DNA of 64,000 bases from contig CAUCKA010000004.1 in NCBI GenBank assembly GCA_958443265.1, positions 62,001 to 126,000 of the forward strand, given 5' to 3'. Under the pieces are notes generated by a model. That model made no database searches, was not told the origin of the DNA, and saw nothing but the letters and a program-made list of their open reading frames with translations. Below are positions 7,602 to 16,803 of this stretch, piece after piece; positions within the stretch are counted from its first letter, which is position 1; every line of letters starts with the position of its first letter. Source of the DNA: an uncultured Collinsella sp. (lineage in GTDB: Bacteria > Actinomycetota > Coriobacteriia > Coriobacteriales > Coriobacteriaceae). Position numbers and translations under genes: made by a program.

Positions 7602-9266
7602 ATGAAAGAAAAATTCCAATCGTTCGGAAAGGCAATGCTCGTTCCGATTACGCTCATTGCCATTTCCGGTCTCTTTTTGGGTATCGGTAGCGTTTTTACG
7701 ACCGAACTGACCCTTGTGTCCCTTGGCGTTAATTGGGATTGGTATGCCGCTTCGCCGCTCTTTATGTTCTTCTCGGTATTTAAGGGTCTCGGCGAGGTTA
7801 TCATTGGAAACCTCGGTGTTTTGTTTGCCGTCGGCTGCGCCTTCTCCTTGTCTCGTAAAGAGAAGGGCTGGGCTGCCTTTTCTGCCCTTGTCTGTTATCT
7901 CACCATGCTCAAGACGGTTGAGATTCTGCTTGGAGCAGCTGGCTTGGCTGCCGACAATACAACGGTGGAAGCTCTTCAGGCCGTCGGCCTTACGTCCATT
8001 CAGGCGAGTGAGCAGTCCGCACCCTACACTACCTCGCTCGGCTTTTTTGGCTACAGCTCTGGTGTCTTTGGCGGCATTATCGTGGGCTGCCTGGTCGCCT
8101 GGATCACCGGCCGTTTTTACAAGACCAAGCTTCCAACGGCGCTGGCGTTTTTTGCGGGTAGTCGAACGGTCCCCATTGTATCGCTGGTCGCCGGTGGCAT
8201 CCTGGGCGGCATCATGTACTTCGTCTGGCCCGTCATCGGTGGATGCTTTTCGGGTATTGCGACGTTCGTGAAAGGCTCCGGTCTGTTCGGTACGTTTGTC
8301 TATCGCTGGGTGCTCGAGAGCCTTGTGCCGTTTGGCTTGCATCCGCTGCTCGAGACGCCCATGTATTGGACTGAGCTTGGCGGCTCCATGGTCGTCGACG
8401 GAACGCGCGTGGTGGGCAATAGCGCTATTCAGCTTGCACAGCTAGCTTCTCCCAGTAGCGACAAGCTCTTGGTTAGGGCCTTCATGGCTGGCTATGGCAT
8501 TAACGATTACGCGTTGTTCCCGGGCATCGCCCTTGCTATGTGGTCTTGTGCCAAGCCCCAGAACCGCAAGAAGGTTGCTGGTCTTTTAATCCCCACAGTG
8601 ATTTCGACTGTTTTCTTTGGCGTTACGGAGCCTATTCTCTTTACGTTCCTGTTTGCCGCCCCCTGGCTCTACTTTGGCGTTTACGCTCCGCTTTCCGGAC
8701 TGGGTGAAGTTCTCTCGGAGGCAATGGGCGTTTCGGTGTACCAGGGAAATATCAAGGACCTGATCCCATTCTTATTCCGCCCCGAGAAGCTTAATCTGCT
8801 TCCGTACCTTATTCTGCTCCCCGCCTTTTTCCTGGCAGCTTTCTTCCTCTTCCGGTTCTTTATTACTAAGTTCGATATCAAGACGCCCGGTCGAGACGAT
8901 GGTGACGATATTGAGTTGATCAACAGCAGAGCCGAGTTCGAGGCAAAGGCCGCTGAGGCAAAGGGCGAGTCTGATAGCACTCCCGAGAAGACAGTCCAGG
9001 GCCGTGCGACCAAGGACAGCGCGCTTGCTGTTGGCATTGTCGAAGCGCTTGGTGGAGCCGACAACATTGATGATCTTGACAACTGCATCTCACGTCTTCG
9101 CGTGATTGTCAAGGATGGTTCTAAGGTTGCAGACGACGAGGTGTTCACCAAGAATCTTGAAGCTATGGGCGTTATCCGCCTGAGCGACAAGGCAATCCAG
9201 GTCATTTACGGTCCTCGTGTCGGCGAAGTCGCTTCTGAGGTGCACGAAGTTCTCGGTGACGAGTAA
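7602..9266 (+). CDS. PTS permease EIICB, glucose/alpha-glucoside type
   Basis: This 554-residue protein has an EIIC membrane domain (about residues 10-430, roughly ten hydrophobic segments, including the PFGLHPLLETPMYWTELGG region typical of the glucose/maltose family). A linker and a C-terminal EIIB domain follow, with the phosphorylated cysteine at about 495 in LDNCISRLRV. It imports and phosphorylates a glucoside. ATG 7602 follows GAGAGGGG and an EIIC-like start; the upstream extension is rejected. The GH4 phosphoglycosidase at 10257-11630 and the RpiR regulator between them suggest an alpha-glucoside such as maltose, but the anomer is not certain. No EIIA domain is present, so EIIA must be supplied in trans. 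Confidence 0.88.
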   Translation: MKEKFQSFGKAMLVPITLIAISGLFLGIGSVFTTELTLVSLGVNWDWYAASPLFMFFSVFKGLGEVIIGNLGVLFAVGCAFSLSRKEKGWAAFSALVCYLTMLKTVEILLGAAGLAADNTTVEALQAVGLTSIQASEQSAPYTTSLGFFGYSSGVFGGIIVGCLVAWITGRFYKTKLPTALAFFAGSRTVPIVSLVAGGILGGIMYFVWPVIGGCFSGIATFVKGSGLFGTFVYRWVLESLVPFGLHPLLETPMYWTELGGSMVVDGTRVVGNSAIQLAQLASPSSDKLLVRAFMAGYGINDYALFPGIALAMWSCAKPQNRKKVAGLLIPTVISTVFFGVTEPILFTFLFAAPWLYFGVYAPLSGLGEVLSEAMGVSVYQGNIKDLIPFLFRPEKLNLLPYLILLPAFFLAAFFLFRFFITKFDIKTPGRDDGDDIELINSRAEFEAKAAEAKGESDSTPEKTVQGRATKDSALAVGIVEALGGADNIDDLDNCISRLRVIVKDGSKVADDEVFTKNLEAMGVIRLSDKAIQVIYGPRVGEVASEVHEVLGDE

Positions 9267-9304
9267 AACGCGCAAGTGGCTTTCAATTGCATAGCGCAAT
9301 TCTA

Positions 9305-9354
9305 GGGCTTGGCTTCCTATCGCATGATTTAGGGAGCCAAGCCTTCTTGTTTTA
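9305..9354. terminator. Bidirectional terminator between PTS and RpiR genes
   Basis: GGCTTGGCTTCC (9306-9317) pairs with GGGAGCCAAGCC (9332-9343) around a 14-base loop, with a T-rich tract downstream and an A/T-rich tract on the other side. It lies between two convergent genes and overlaps the end of the RpiR gene. Confidence 0.65.
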
Positions 9355-10081
9355 GATTGTCAAGGCAGATACTCAATAGTTCTTCGAATGCGAGAATACA
9401 ACTTCCGGTAAAGCAGTTAGGCTTAACGTTCTTAAGATCCATTGGGTGATCGTCATGTATCGTAAAGATCGCGTCTGCCGTCTTGGCGAGCTCGCTGTCT
9501 TCGTTGCCGGTAAACGCGAGGGTCGTAATGCCCGCGTCGTGGCATGCCCTTGCGGTTTCCAGGATGGCTTCTGTCTGGCCCGATTTGGATATGAGCATCA
9601 TGCAGCTGAGCGTATTTCGGTTGGATTCGACAAACTGATCGGTTTCTAGGAAATCCTGTATGACGGCCAAAAAGCCAAGTCCAACGAGCTTAGTCGCCAT
9701 GTACTGCGCAACGATGCGTGAGAAACCCTCTCCGTTTACTCCGATCATTCTGTTGCGATGCAGTGCGGCGATGAATACGTCTACATCTCCGGTGTGGCAT
9801 ACGAAGTGGACGCTACTGTCTTTGAGTGATTGATTCATTTCGCGGGAGACATGCTGAAGGTGCTTGAGATCGTACATCATTTCGCGGTAGCCACGGTAGC
9901 CGAGCTTTTTCGAAAGCCTGATGACTGTCGTCATGCTGGTAAAGCATGCCATGGCGACGGGTTTTATGCCAATATCATCGAGGGTGTCGATATTGTTGAG
10001 CAGGTATTCGAGTACGCTTTGCTCGGTTTCGGATAGCTTTGCGGCTGAGTAGAGCTTGGAAATCTGCTTTTTATCAACCAT
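9329..10081 (-). CDS. RpiR-family transcriptional regulator
   Basis: This 250-residue protein has an N-terminal helix-turn-helix (about residues 1-75; SMTTVIRLSKKLGYRGYREM is the recognition region) and a C-terminal SIS sugar-phosphate-binding domain (about 105-245, with SKSGQTEAILETAR). RpiR proteins sense phosphosugars. ATG 10081 follows GGAAGGGAG; the upstream extension to 10387 overlaps the divergent gene and is rejected. It faces the GH4 gene head to head and the PTS gene tail to tail, so it likely controls this phosphoglucoside pathway. Confidence 0.88.
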   Translation of the reverse strand: MVDKKQISKLYSAAKLSETEQSVLEYLLNNIDTLDDIGIKPVAMACFTSMTTVIRLSKKLGYRGYREMMYDLKHLQHVSREMNQSLKDSSVHFVCHTGDVDVFIAALHRNRMIGVNGEGFSRIVAQYMATKLVGLGFLAVIQDFLETDQFVESNRNTLSCMMLISKSGQTEAILETARACHDAGITTLAFTGNEDSELAKTADAIFTIHDDHPMDLKNVKPNCFTGSCILAFEELLSICLDNLKQEGLAP

Positions 10082-10192
10082 CGGTGCTCCCTTCCCGCCG
10101 GACGTGTGTGGCCGCTTCCGTTGCGTAAATAATAACTCCTTGGGGAATTCCTTTCCCGCCTTGCAGCCGGGGCGGGAAGCGGCCCTCCATGC

Positions 10193-10207
10193 TGGATACA
10201 ATATCCA
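10193..10207. promoter_or_regulatory. Putative RpiR operator
   Basis: TGGATA-CAA-TATCCA is a perfect 6-bp-arm palindrome in the intergenic region between the RpiR and GH4 genes, 50 bases upstream of the GH4 start. A longer hairpin (TTCCCGCC and GGCGGGAA) lies just upstream at about 10153-10178. Assignment to RpiR is inferred from position. Confidence 0.4.
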
Positions 10208-10256
10208 TACACAGGCGAACCATGCAATATTGAATGTGCTAATTGGGGGTTTCGAT

Positions 10257-11630
10257 ATGAAACTAACGGTCATAGGCGGCGGTGGCGTCCGCTCCATGTT
10301 TTTGGCTAAGAGCATAGCCCAGCAGGCGTCATCGCTTGGAATCGATGAACTTGTGTTTATGGACAATGATCCCGAGAAGCTGCGCATCTACGGTGGCCTT
10401 GCCGCCCATGTCTCGGGCATGCTTTGTCCCACGCTTAGTTTTTCACTGACGGGCGATGCAGTCGAGGCCGTTAAGGACGCCGATTACGTGATCACGACGA
10501 TTCGCGTCGGTGGGGACCATATGCGCGTTCGCGATGAGCGCATTGCTCTCTCACATGGGGTTCTTGGCCAAGAGACGACTGGCGCAGCCGGCGTGTCTTT
10601 TGCCATGCGCTCCGTCCCTGCGCTTGCTTCGTATTGCGAGTTAATCAAGAAGTACGCAAAGCCGGGCGTCAAGGTGTTTAACTTTACTAATCCCGCTGGC
10701 GTCGTATCTCAGGCCTTACGCGATATGGGCTACGATTTTACTTATGGCATTTGCGATGCCCCCTCGGGCATGTTGCATCAGTTTGCCGAATATAAAGGCG
10801 TTGATCCCGCATCGGTTCAGGGCGAGTGCTATGGACTCAACCACCTCTCGTTCTTCCGCAATGTGACGGTTGACGGCGAGGACATCATGCCCGACTTGAT
10901 CCACGACGACGGGGCATATGCTCATACGGATCTTAGGTTCTTCGAGAAGGATCTCGTTCTAAATCGCGGATGCGTGCCAAATGAGTACCTATACTATTTC
11001 TACTATCGCGAGCGCGCCGTTGCCAACGTTCTCTCTTCGCCCCAGACGCGCGGCGAACTAATCGAAGAAATTAATCGAGAAATGACGAGCGAGCTTGCAT
11101 CTATCGATATTGAGAACGACTTCGAAAAGGGCCTCGCGTGCTTTGAGAAGTGGTACGGAATGCGCGAAAACAACTACATGGCGGCCGAGACAGGTATTCA
11201 CCGCGACAAGCCGTGGACGTTTGACGTGTACGGCAAAGATGCTGGCGGATACGCAGGTGTTGCGCTCCGTTTCATGGATATTGCTCGCTCTGGCAAGACG
11301 CAGCAGATGATCCTGTGCACCCCCAACAATGGCGCCATCCCCGGCCTTCTCGATACAGATGTCATCGAGTCAACGTGCGATATTTCCACCGATGGCTGTG
11401 TACCGCATCGCGTCGAAGCCGATTCTGTGCCCGCGGGAAACCTCGAATTGATTCGTCGCGTCAAGTACTACGAGCGCACCGTGGCGCGTGGCATCGTTAA
11501 CCGATCGAAGCGCGACATTGTCGAGAGCCTCGCGATGCACCCGCTCGTTAATTCGTACTCCTTGGCGAAAGATATCGCCGCGCAGTACTTTGAGCTTAAC
11601 CGCGACTACATCGACGGCTGGACAGACTAG
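10257..11630 (+). CDS. GH4 family 6-phospho-glycosidase
   Basis: This 457-residue protein opens with the NAD-binding motif VIGGGGVRS. It carries the GH4 signatures NPAGVV, a metal-binding cysteine at about 166 in GICDAPS and a histidine at about 196 in GLNHLSF. GH4 enzymes need NAD+ and a divalent metal and hydrolyse 6-phospho-alpha- or -beta-glucosides by a redox mechanism. ATG 10257 sits behind GGGGGT; the ORF extension upstream overlaps the divergent RpiR gene. Together with the EIICB gene it forms uptake plus cleavage of a phosphodisaccharide. The GLNHL signature leans toward beta- and the PTS type toward alpha-glucosides, so the anomer is left open. Confidence 0.85.
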   Translation: MKLTVIGGGGVRSMFLAKSIAQQASSLGIDELVFMDNDPEKLRIYGGLAAHVSGMLCPTLSFSLTGDAVEAVKDADYVITTIRVGGDHMRVRDERIALSHGVLGQETTGAAGVSFAMRSVPALASYCELIKKYAKPGVKVFNFTNPAGVVSQALRDMGYDFTYGICDAPSGMLHQFAEYKGVDPASVQGECYGLNHLSFFRNVTVDGEDIMPDLIHDDGAYAHTDLRFFEKDLVLNRGCVPNEYLYYFYYRERAVANVLSSPQTRGELIEEINREMTSELASIDIENDFEKGLACFEKWYGMRENNYMAAETGIHRDKPWTFDVYGKDAGGYAGVALRFMDIARSGKTQQMILCTPNNGAIPGLLDTDVIESTCDISTDGCVPHRVEADSVPAGNLELIRRVKYYERTVARGIVNRSKRDIVESLAMHPLVNSYSLAKDIAAQYFELNRDYIDGWTD

Positions 11631-11659
11631 TCTGGACGTTAAAACTAGAAATTATGGAT

Positions 11660-11695
11660 GGGCGGACCGGCGTTTATATTGGCGCCCGTTCGCCC
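11660..11695 (+). terminator. Hairpin after the GH4 gene
   Basis: GGGCGGACCGGCG (11660-11672) pairs with CGCCCGTTCGCCC (11683-11695) at 11 of 13 positions. No T-run follows, so it may be a weak terminator or an mRNA-stabilising hairpin before the membrane-protein gene. Confidence 0.4.
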
Positions 11696-11720
11696 TGCCT
11701 AGTAAGAAAACGGGTATAGA

Positions 11721-12548
11721 GTGAACTTGCGAGAGAACTTCAATGTCTTTCTGGAATCGGGCGATCGGGCGAAGGGATGCCGGAGTGGCTGCACGATGGC
11801 GTTATATATCCCCTTGTTTGTTATGAGCGCGCTTCAACTTGGTGTATCAAACGTTGCAACTGAGCTCGCCTATATCAATTCGTCCATTACGCTTATTTGC
11901 ACTGTGGTCGCGGCCTTTTTAAACCTGCTTCTATCGAATGTGGCTTTTTCATTATTTGCCGTCGACCGGTCCAAAGAGACGGTGCAACCTGCTCGAACCC
12001 CTCCGGTTTATCTCTTGGCCTCGACGGTTCCCCTCCAGATTTCTGGGGCGCTACTACTTTATTTGGTTCACTTGATTTTATCGGCAATTGTAGTCTTTGC
12101 CTCGCTTGTGAGCAGTCAGCTCGGGGTGTTGTGCTCGCTTGTGGTGGCAGTAATCGTGACGCTTCTTTCCGCGTCGTTCGTATTTGTGTTAATTGAAGAT
12201 GCGGGCGTGGAGCAGAGGGGACTACGAGGCATTCGGTTTGCACCACGCTACATCATGCGTTCGGTCACGGTGCTTCGTTCCTCCTGCAGGGGAATCGCGC
12301 GTCCCGCAACGCTGCTGGTGGCATGGAACTTGGTTGCAAGTTGCGCTATCCAGGTTCTTGTTGGATGGGTAGTTTCGAGTGCGGCGCTGCCGTCGGCACT
12401 TTCAGTGACGGCGCTTGTACATGAGGGACTTTATTATGGGGCGTTTGCTTATATCCTGCTTTTGCTAGTTCATTGTGCGGTTGCGAGTTGGCTCGAAATT
12501 GACGTGCTCATGGGGGTGTCCTTGTGTGTATCCGAGCAGGCGCGATAG
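11721..12548 (+). CDS. Integral membrane protein of unknown function
   Basis: This 275-residue protein has six or so hydrophobic segments (roughly residues 24-45, 52-78, 98-128, 130-158, 200-232 and 236-262) separated by short charged loops, and no motif I recognise. The start is GTG 11721; the preceding GGGTATAGA is a poor ribosome-binding site, so the exact start is uncertain. It lies 90 bases after the GH4 gene on the same strand and could be a membrane accessory of the glucoside locus. The size loosely recalls DUF624/YesL-like proteins seen near sugar operons, which is only a guess. Confidence 0.55.
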   Translation: MNLRENFNVFLESGDRAKGCRSGCTMALYIPLFVMSALQLGVSNVATELAYINSSITLICTVVAAFLNLLLSNVAFSLFAVDRSKETVQPARTPPVYLLASTVPLQISGALLLYLVHLILSAIVVFASLVSSQLGVLCSLVVAVIVTLLSASFVFVLIEDAGVEQRGLRGIRFAPRYIMRSVTVLRSSCRGIARPATLLVAWNLVASCAIQVLVGWVVSSAALPSALSVTALVHEGLYYGAFAYILLLLVHCAVASWLEIDVLMGVSLCVSEQAR

Positions 12549-12676
12549 CCCGAAGATGAAGCCGCGTTTTCGACATTGAGTTTCTGCGTACCTTGCTTTC
12601 TAAGCAGAATTGGCGCGCCATCTGTTAACGATCGTTTTCCAAGAATTCTTTTGTTGCTCATTTTATAGACTTCTCA

Positions 12677-12686
12677 TTGCTATAAT
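12677..12686 (+). promoter_or_regulatory. Extended -10 promoter of the MFS gene
   Basis: TTGCTATAAT contains a consensus -10 hexamer TATAAT (12681-12686) preceded by a TGC extension, 37 bases upstream of the MFS start. No good -35 is seen, which is usual for extended -10 promoters. Confidence 0.55.
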
Positions 12687-12723
12687 CGCCCACCGCTCTA
12701 GATGATCGGAGAGGTTTTCCTAT

Positions 12724-13920
12724 ATGGCTCAAACAAAGCAAGGTGGTATCGCACTCAGGCAGTGGCTCCCGCTTATCGGGCTCACCTGCTGTGCGTTCGT
12801 GTTCAACACGTCGGAGTTTATGCCCATCGGCCTTTTGACTGATATCGCCGCGTCGTTCTCGCTCACCGAGGCCCAGGCAGGCATCATGATCTCGGTCTAT
12901 GCCTGGGGCGTCATGCTGCTGTCGCTGCCGCTCATGGTGTTCGCATCGCGCTTTGAGTTCAAGCGGATGCTGCTGGGCGTGCTGGCCGTGTTCTCGCTCG
13001 GTCAGTTCCTGTCCGCTGTGGCACCGACCTATCCCATCTTGGTCTGCGCGCGCCTGGTGGTCGCTTGCGCACATGCCGTGTTCTGGTCGGTCGCCTCGAT
13101 TATGGCCTCGCGCCTGGTTGACACCCGCCATGGGGCGCTCGCCATCAGCATGATCGCTACGGGCTCGTCCATCGCGCAGATCTTCGGCCTGCCCCTCGGT
13201 CGCGCCATTGGCCTGGCCGTGGGCTGGCGTATGACGTTTGCCGTGGTCGGGGCGCTGTCTGCTGTCGCGGTCGTCTACCAAGCGACCGTGTTTCCTGCCA
13301 TGTCGGCGGGTGAGCGCTTTACCGTCAAGCAACTGCCCGAGCTGCTCAAGAACCCGCTCCTGATCGCGCTCTATGCGGTCACGGTGTTCATGGCAACTGG
13401 CTATTATGCGGGTTACAGCTATATCGAGCCGTTCCTGGCACAGGTCGCGCACGTCGACGCAAGCGCTATTACCATGACGCTGACGGCGTTCGGCTGCTCT
13501 GGTCTGCTCGGAAGCTGGCTGTTCGGCCGACTGTTCGATGGGCACCGGTTCCCGTTTCTCGCGATTACGCTCTCCGGAGTGCCGGTCGCCTTGCTACTTA
13601 TGGGTTCTGCCGCGTCGTCGCTCGCCGCGGTTCTTGGCGTTTGTGCGCTATGGGGCTGCTGCGCCACGGCCTTTAACGTGGCGTTTCAGGCCGAGCTCAT
13701 CAAGTACACGCCGGCGGACTCGTCGGCCGTCGCCATGTCGATCTTCTCGGGCCTGTTTAACCTGGGCATCGGCACCGGCACGGCGATCGGCGGCGCTGTG
13801 GTGTCGGGCCCCGGTATCGCCTGGATCGGCTATGCAGGCGGCGCGATTGCGGTCGCGGGCGTCATCCTCGCCATCACGGTGATGTTCCCGGCCATCCGTC
13901 GCGCCAAGCCCGTCGCCTAA
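12724..13920 (+). CDS. MFS exporter, sugar-efflux (SotB/AraJ) type
   Basis: This 398-residue, 12-helix major facilitator protein carries the N-terminal signature FNTSEFMPIGLLTDIA seen in the SotB/AraJ drug-proton antiporter-1 subgroup. The loop FASRFEFKRMLLG holds the motif A position. Members export sugars, arabinose-like compounds or drugs from the cytoplasm. The gene has its own promoter and is followed by a family D palindrome, so it is probably monocistronic. Substrate is unknown. Codon use matches the surrounding genes. Confidence 0.85.
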   Translation: MAQTKQGGIALRQWLPLIGLTCCAFVFNTSEFMPIGLLTDIAASFSLTEAQAGIMISVYAWGVMLLSLPLMVFASRFEFKRMLLGVLAVFSLGQFLSAVAPTYPILVCARLVVACAHAVFWSVASIMASRLVDTRHGALAISMIATGSSIAQIFGLPLGRAIGLAVGWRMTFAVVGALSAVAVVYQATVFPAMSAGERFTVKQLPELLKNPLLIALYAVTVFMATGYYAGYSYIEPFLAQVAHVDASAITMTLTAFGCSGLLGSWLFGRLFDGHRFPFLAITLSGVPVALLLMGSAASSLAAVLGVCALWGCCATAFNVAFQAELIKYTPADSSAVAMSIFSGLFNLGIGTGTAIGGAVVSGPGIAWIGYAGGAIAVAGVILAITVMFPAIRRAKPVA

Positions 13921-13936
13921 CCACATCCCCCTATCA

Positions 13937-14001
13937 GTTGCGGTGAAATACGGACTGCTGGGTCCAATAAACCCGGCAAACAGTCCGTATTCCACCGCAA
14001 C
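13937..14001. repeat. Nested palindromic element, family D copy 2
   Basis: Arms of 21 bases (13937-13957 and 13981-14001) pair with one mismatch. The outer 14 bases are identical to copy 1 at 4178-4242, mismatch included; the next seven (CGGACTG/CAGTCCG) are unrelated to copy 1 but complementary here. The loop holds a further small hairpin (CTGGGT/ACCCGG). It starts 17 bases after the MFS stop. Confidence 0.7.
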
Positions 14002-14102
14002 TTGGAAAGGGGTCGGGGTAGCTAAAACAGCTCCGTCCCAAATTAGCTACCCTGCCGGGCATACAATGGATGTCGTTGTGTTGAGCTTACCAGGAGGTTG
14101 CT

Positions 14103-15479
14103 ATGTGGGCATACGAGACGACGTTCTATCAGATCTATCCGCTGGGCTTTTGCGGAGCTCCGCGCGAAAACGCCGCGCCCGTTGCCGAGGACGAACTCTC
14201 CCAAGCTGCCGGCACTGCACCCAACCCCGATGCCCCCATCATGAAAATCGCCCAATGGGCCGATTACCTGCAAAAACTCGGTATTGGCGCTGTGCTCATC
14301 AACCCGCCGCTCGAGTCTGATAGCCACGGCTACGATACGCGCAGCCTGCGCCATCTCGACCGTCGCCTGGGCGGGGATGCCGATTTTGCCGCCGTGTGCG
14401 AGATGCTGCATGCCCATGGCATTCGCGTGGTGCTCGATGCCGTCTTCAACCACGTCGGTCGCGGCTTTTGGGCTTTCCGCGATGTGCAGGAGCGCAAGTG
14501 GGACTCGCCCTACAAGGACTGGTTCCACATCAGCTTTGACGGCGACTCCTGCTATGGCGACGGCTTTTGGTACGAGGGCTGGGAAGGTCATTTTGAGCTT
14601 GTGAAGCTCAACCTGCAAAATCCCGCCGTGGTCGATTACCTGCTTGAGTCCGTGCGTCGCTGGGCCGAGGCCTTTGGCGTCGACGGCCTGCGCTTGGACG
14701 TTGCCTATATGCTCGACCGCGACTTCATGCGCCGCCTGCACGCCTTTACCCGTGAGCTCAAGCCCGACTTTGTGCTGATCGGCGAGACGCTCCACGGCGA
14801 CTACAATCAGATCGTCAACGACGAGATGCTCGACTCGTGCACCAACTACGAGTGCTACAAGGGCCTGTACTCCAGCTTTAACTCGGTCAACACGTTCGAG
14901 ATCGCCCATTCGCTGCACCGCCAGTTTGGCGGCGATCCGTGGTGCATCTACCGCGGCAAACATCTGCTGTCGTTTGTCGACAACCACGACGTGCCGCGCC
15001 TGGCGAGCATCCTCACCGACAAGTCGTGCCTGCGTCCCGTCTATGGCATGCTCTTTGGCATGCCGGGCATCCCGTGCGTCTACTATGGCAGCGAGTGGGG
15101 AATTGCCGGCGAAAAGGGCGGCCCCGATGGCGACTGGGCACTGCGACCTGCGCTCAATGAGCCTGCGCCCAACGAGCTGACGGCGTTCATCACGCAGCTT
15201 GCGTACCTTCGCTCGGCCGACGACGCGGCTGCCCGTGCTCTCAACTACGGTGCCTATCGTAACGTGGTGATCCAGAACAAGCAGCTGCTGTTCGAGCGCG
15301 CCTGTGACGGCGCGACGGTACTCGTGGCGGTGAATGCCGTGGGTGAGCCTTACGCCTTTGGCGCCGGCGAACTCAACGGCTCCTTCGTCGACCTGCTTGC
15401 CGACGATGCGCCCACGGTCGAGCTGACGGGTACCCTTGAGCTTGCACCCTACGAGGTGCGCTATCTGTTGAGAGCCTAG
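14103..15479 (+). CDS. GH13 alpha-amylase-family enzyme, intracellular
   Basis: This 458-residue protein is a GH13 (beta/alpha)8 barrel enzyme: DAVFNHVG is region I, GLRLDVAYML holds the nucleophile Asp199, LIGETLHG the acid/base Glu228 and FVDNHD the third acid Asp296. There is no signal peptide, so it acts in the cytoplasm on imported or stored alpha-glucans or maltodextrins. Length and the short N-terminus resemble cyclomaltodextrinase/maltogenic amylase-like members without the N-terminal dimerisation domain. The start follows CCAGGAGGTTGCT. The next gene begins three bases after the stop, so they are probably co-transcribed, although the functions seem unrelated. Confidence 0.88.
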   Translation: MWAYETTFYQIYPLGFCGAPRENAAPVAEDELSQAAGTAPNPDAPIMKIAQWADYLQKLGIGAVLINPPLESDSHGYDTRSLRHLDRRLGGDADFAAVCEMLHAHGIRVVLDAVFNHVGRGFWAFRDVQERKWDSPYKDWFHISFDGDSCYGDGFWYEGWEGHFELVKLNLQNPAVVDYLLESVRRWAEAFGVDGLRLDVAYMLDRDFMRRLHAFTRELKPDFVLIGETLHGDYNQIVNDEMLDSCTNYECYKGLYSSFNSVNTFEIAHSLHRQFGGDPWCIYRGKHLLSFVDNHDVPRLASILTDKSCLRPVYGMLFGMPGIPCVYYGSEWGIAGEKGGPDGDWALRPALNEPAPNELTAFITQLAYLRSADDAAARALNYGAYRNVVIQNKQLLFERACDGATVLVAVNAVGEPYAFGAGELNGSFVDLLADDAPTVELTGTLELAPYEVRYLLRA

Positions 15480-15482
15480 CCC

Positions 15483-16046
15483 ATGGCCGTGTCTGACGAG
15501 GGCTATCAACATATTGAGCATGGGTTTGAGCCCGTGTTCGACCAGCACTCGCGCGTTTTGGTGCTCGGGTCGTTTCCCTCGGTGCTTTCGCGCGCCAATG
15601 CCTTTTATTACGGCAACCCTCAGAATCGCTTTTGGCGCGTGATGGCCGCGTGCCTCGGTGTGCCTGTGCCACCCAACGAGGGCGACCCTTTGGCAAGTGG
15701 TGAGCCCGCGACGCTCGATGCTTCCATTGCCGCCAAGCGGGTCATGCTGCTGAACGGCGGCGTGGCCCTGTGGGATGCAATCGAGAGCTGCGACATTAAG
15801 GGCTCGAGCGACGCGAGCATTCGCAACGTTGTGCCGGCACATATCGAGCGCATTACCGATGCCGCGCCGATCGAGGTCGTTGTCTGTAACGGCGGTACGG
15901 CAGGGCGACTCTACAAACGCTACTTGCAAGATCGGACGGGGCTGCCTGCCATCGTCCTGCCCTCGACAAGTCCTGCCAATGCCGCCTGGCGCCTGGAACG
16001 TCTTGTTGAGCGTTGGCACGAAGCCGTTGACTGGGCTGTTATTTAA
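15483..16046 (+). CDS. DNA-deoxyinosine (hypoxanthine) glycosylase, UDG superfamily
   Basis: This 187-residue protein has the N-terminal signature VLVLGSFPS followed by FYYGNPQNRFWRV, characteristic of the family-6-like uracil-DNA glycosylase superfamily members that remove hypoxanthine from deaminated adenine in DNA. The C-terminal LPSTSPANA corresponds to the DNA-intercalation loop region. It acts in base-excision repair. The gene starts three bases after the GH13 stop and ends two bases from the convergent unknown gene. The strong ribosome-binding site is absent, so expression probably depends on read-through from the GH13 gene. Confidence 0.85.
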   Translation: MAVSDEGYQHIEHGFEPVFDQHSRVLVLGSFPSVLSRANAFYYGNPQNRFWRVMAACLGVPVPPNEGDPLASGEPATLDASIAAKRVMLLNGGVALWDAIESCDIKGSSDASIRNVVPAHIERITDAAPIEVVVCNGGTAGRLYKRYLQDRTGLPAIVLPSTSPANAAWRLERLVERWHEAVDWAVI

Positions 16047-16047
16047 T

Positions 16048-16710
16048 TTAGATTTTTGTTTGAGCGTGGGCACCCAGACGTTTCAGAACGCCTCGCCAGA
16101 TCGGCGCGGGCACGGCTGGCTTGGCGCAAACCATGCCGTCGGTGTCGACGTTGGCGGCATTGCCGCCGCCAAGTCGCTGTGCATGCTCGACGGAGCAGCC
16201 CATGCGCACAGCGCCCACAAGCTTATCCATCGCTTCCGAAAATGGTCGGCGCAAGAGGCCCATGCGTGGGGAATGGCGGAGCGCTGCGATGCCGCTGCCG
16301 GCGCAGATGGCAACGCCTCCACACCACAATTGGTCATGGCGCTCACATGCCTTGTGCAGGCGAACGGCGGTCCCACGCGCCTGCTCAGTGCCCTCTTGTG
16401 CGGCTCGAATTGCGGCATAGACGCGCGTTCCCGTACCGCCAAAGCGCTCAAGCGCCTGCTCGATAGCTGTCAACGTCTCATCGTCAGCCACATCTTCAAT
16501 GGCCAGCACGATGCCATCGGCAACGCTGCCGGCGTCATTTGCCTTCAAGTCGACCGGGCGGGGGAGTGCGGTGCCGGAAAGTTGAGCATAGGCGGCGATG
16601 GCATCCTGCAGGTCCCAGAGCAAAAAATCAAGATCGGCGCTATTGGGAATGCTGATATACGCAATGGTTTGCAGTGTTTTTGGTGCATCGCCGCGTGCGG
16701 TCGTCTCCAT
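16048..16710 (-). CDS. Unknown protein, possibly flavodoxin-like
   Basis: This 220-residue protein starts at ATG 16710 behind a strong GAAAGGAGGCGGC site and is divergent from the aminotransferase gene. It opens with a beta strand YISIPNSADLDFLLWDLQDAI and later has the glycine-rich GGVAICAGSGIAALR followed by LLRRPFSEAMDKLVGAVRMG. The alternation resembles alpha/beta flavodoxin-like proteins, but no FMN loop can be confirmed. No signal peptide or membrane segment is present. Codon use is like the neighbours. I do not assign a function. Confidence 0.6.
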   Translation of the reverse strand: METTARGDAPKTLQTIAYISIPNSADLDFLLWDLQDAIAAYAQLSGTALPRPVDLKANDAGSVADGIVLAIEDVADDETLTAIEQALERFGGTGTRVYAAIRAAQEGTEQARGTAVRLHKACERHDQLWCGGVAICAGSGIAALRHSPRMGLLRRPFSEAMDKLVGAVRMGCSVEHAQRLGGGNAANVDTDGMVCAKPAVPAPIWRGVLKRLGAHAQTKI

Positions 16711-16803
16711 GCCGCCTCCTTTCCGGTTGGTTTCCGTTTAGGTTACACCGTCTGGCGGTGCCTCGCCGCGCTATCCTAGTGCAACCCTTACGAAAGGAAC
16801 GCC

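Noticed and set aside
15620..15853. Small antisense ORF in the glycosylase gene
   Set aside because: No ribosome-binding site or motif; the sense gene is clear.
14043..16073. A 676-codon antisense frame over the GH13 and glycosylase genes
   Set aside because: Both sense-strand genes have complete catalytic motifs; the antisense product has none.
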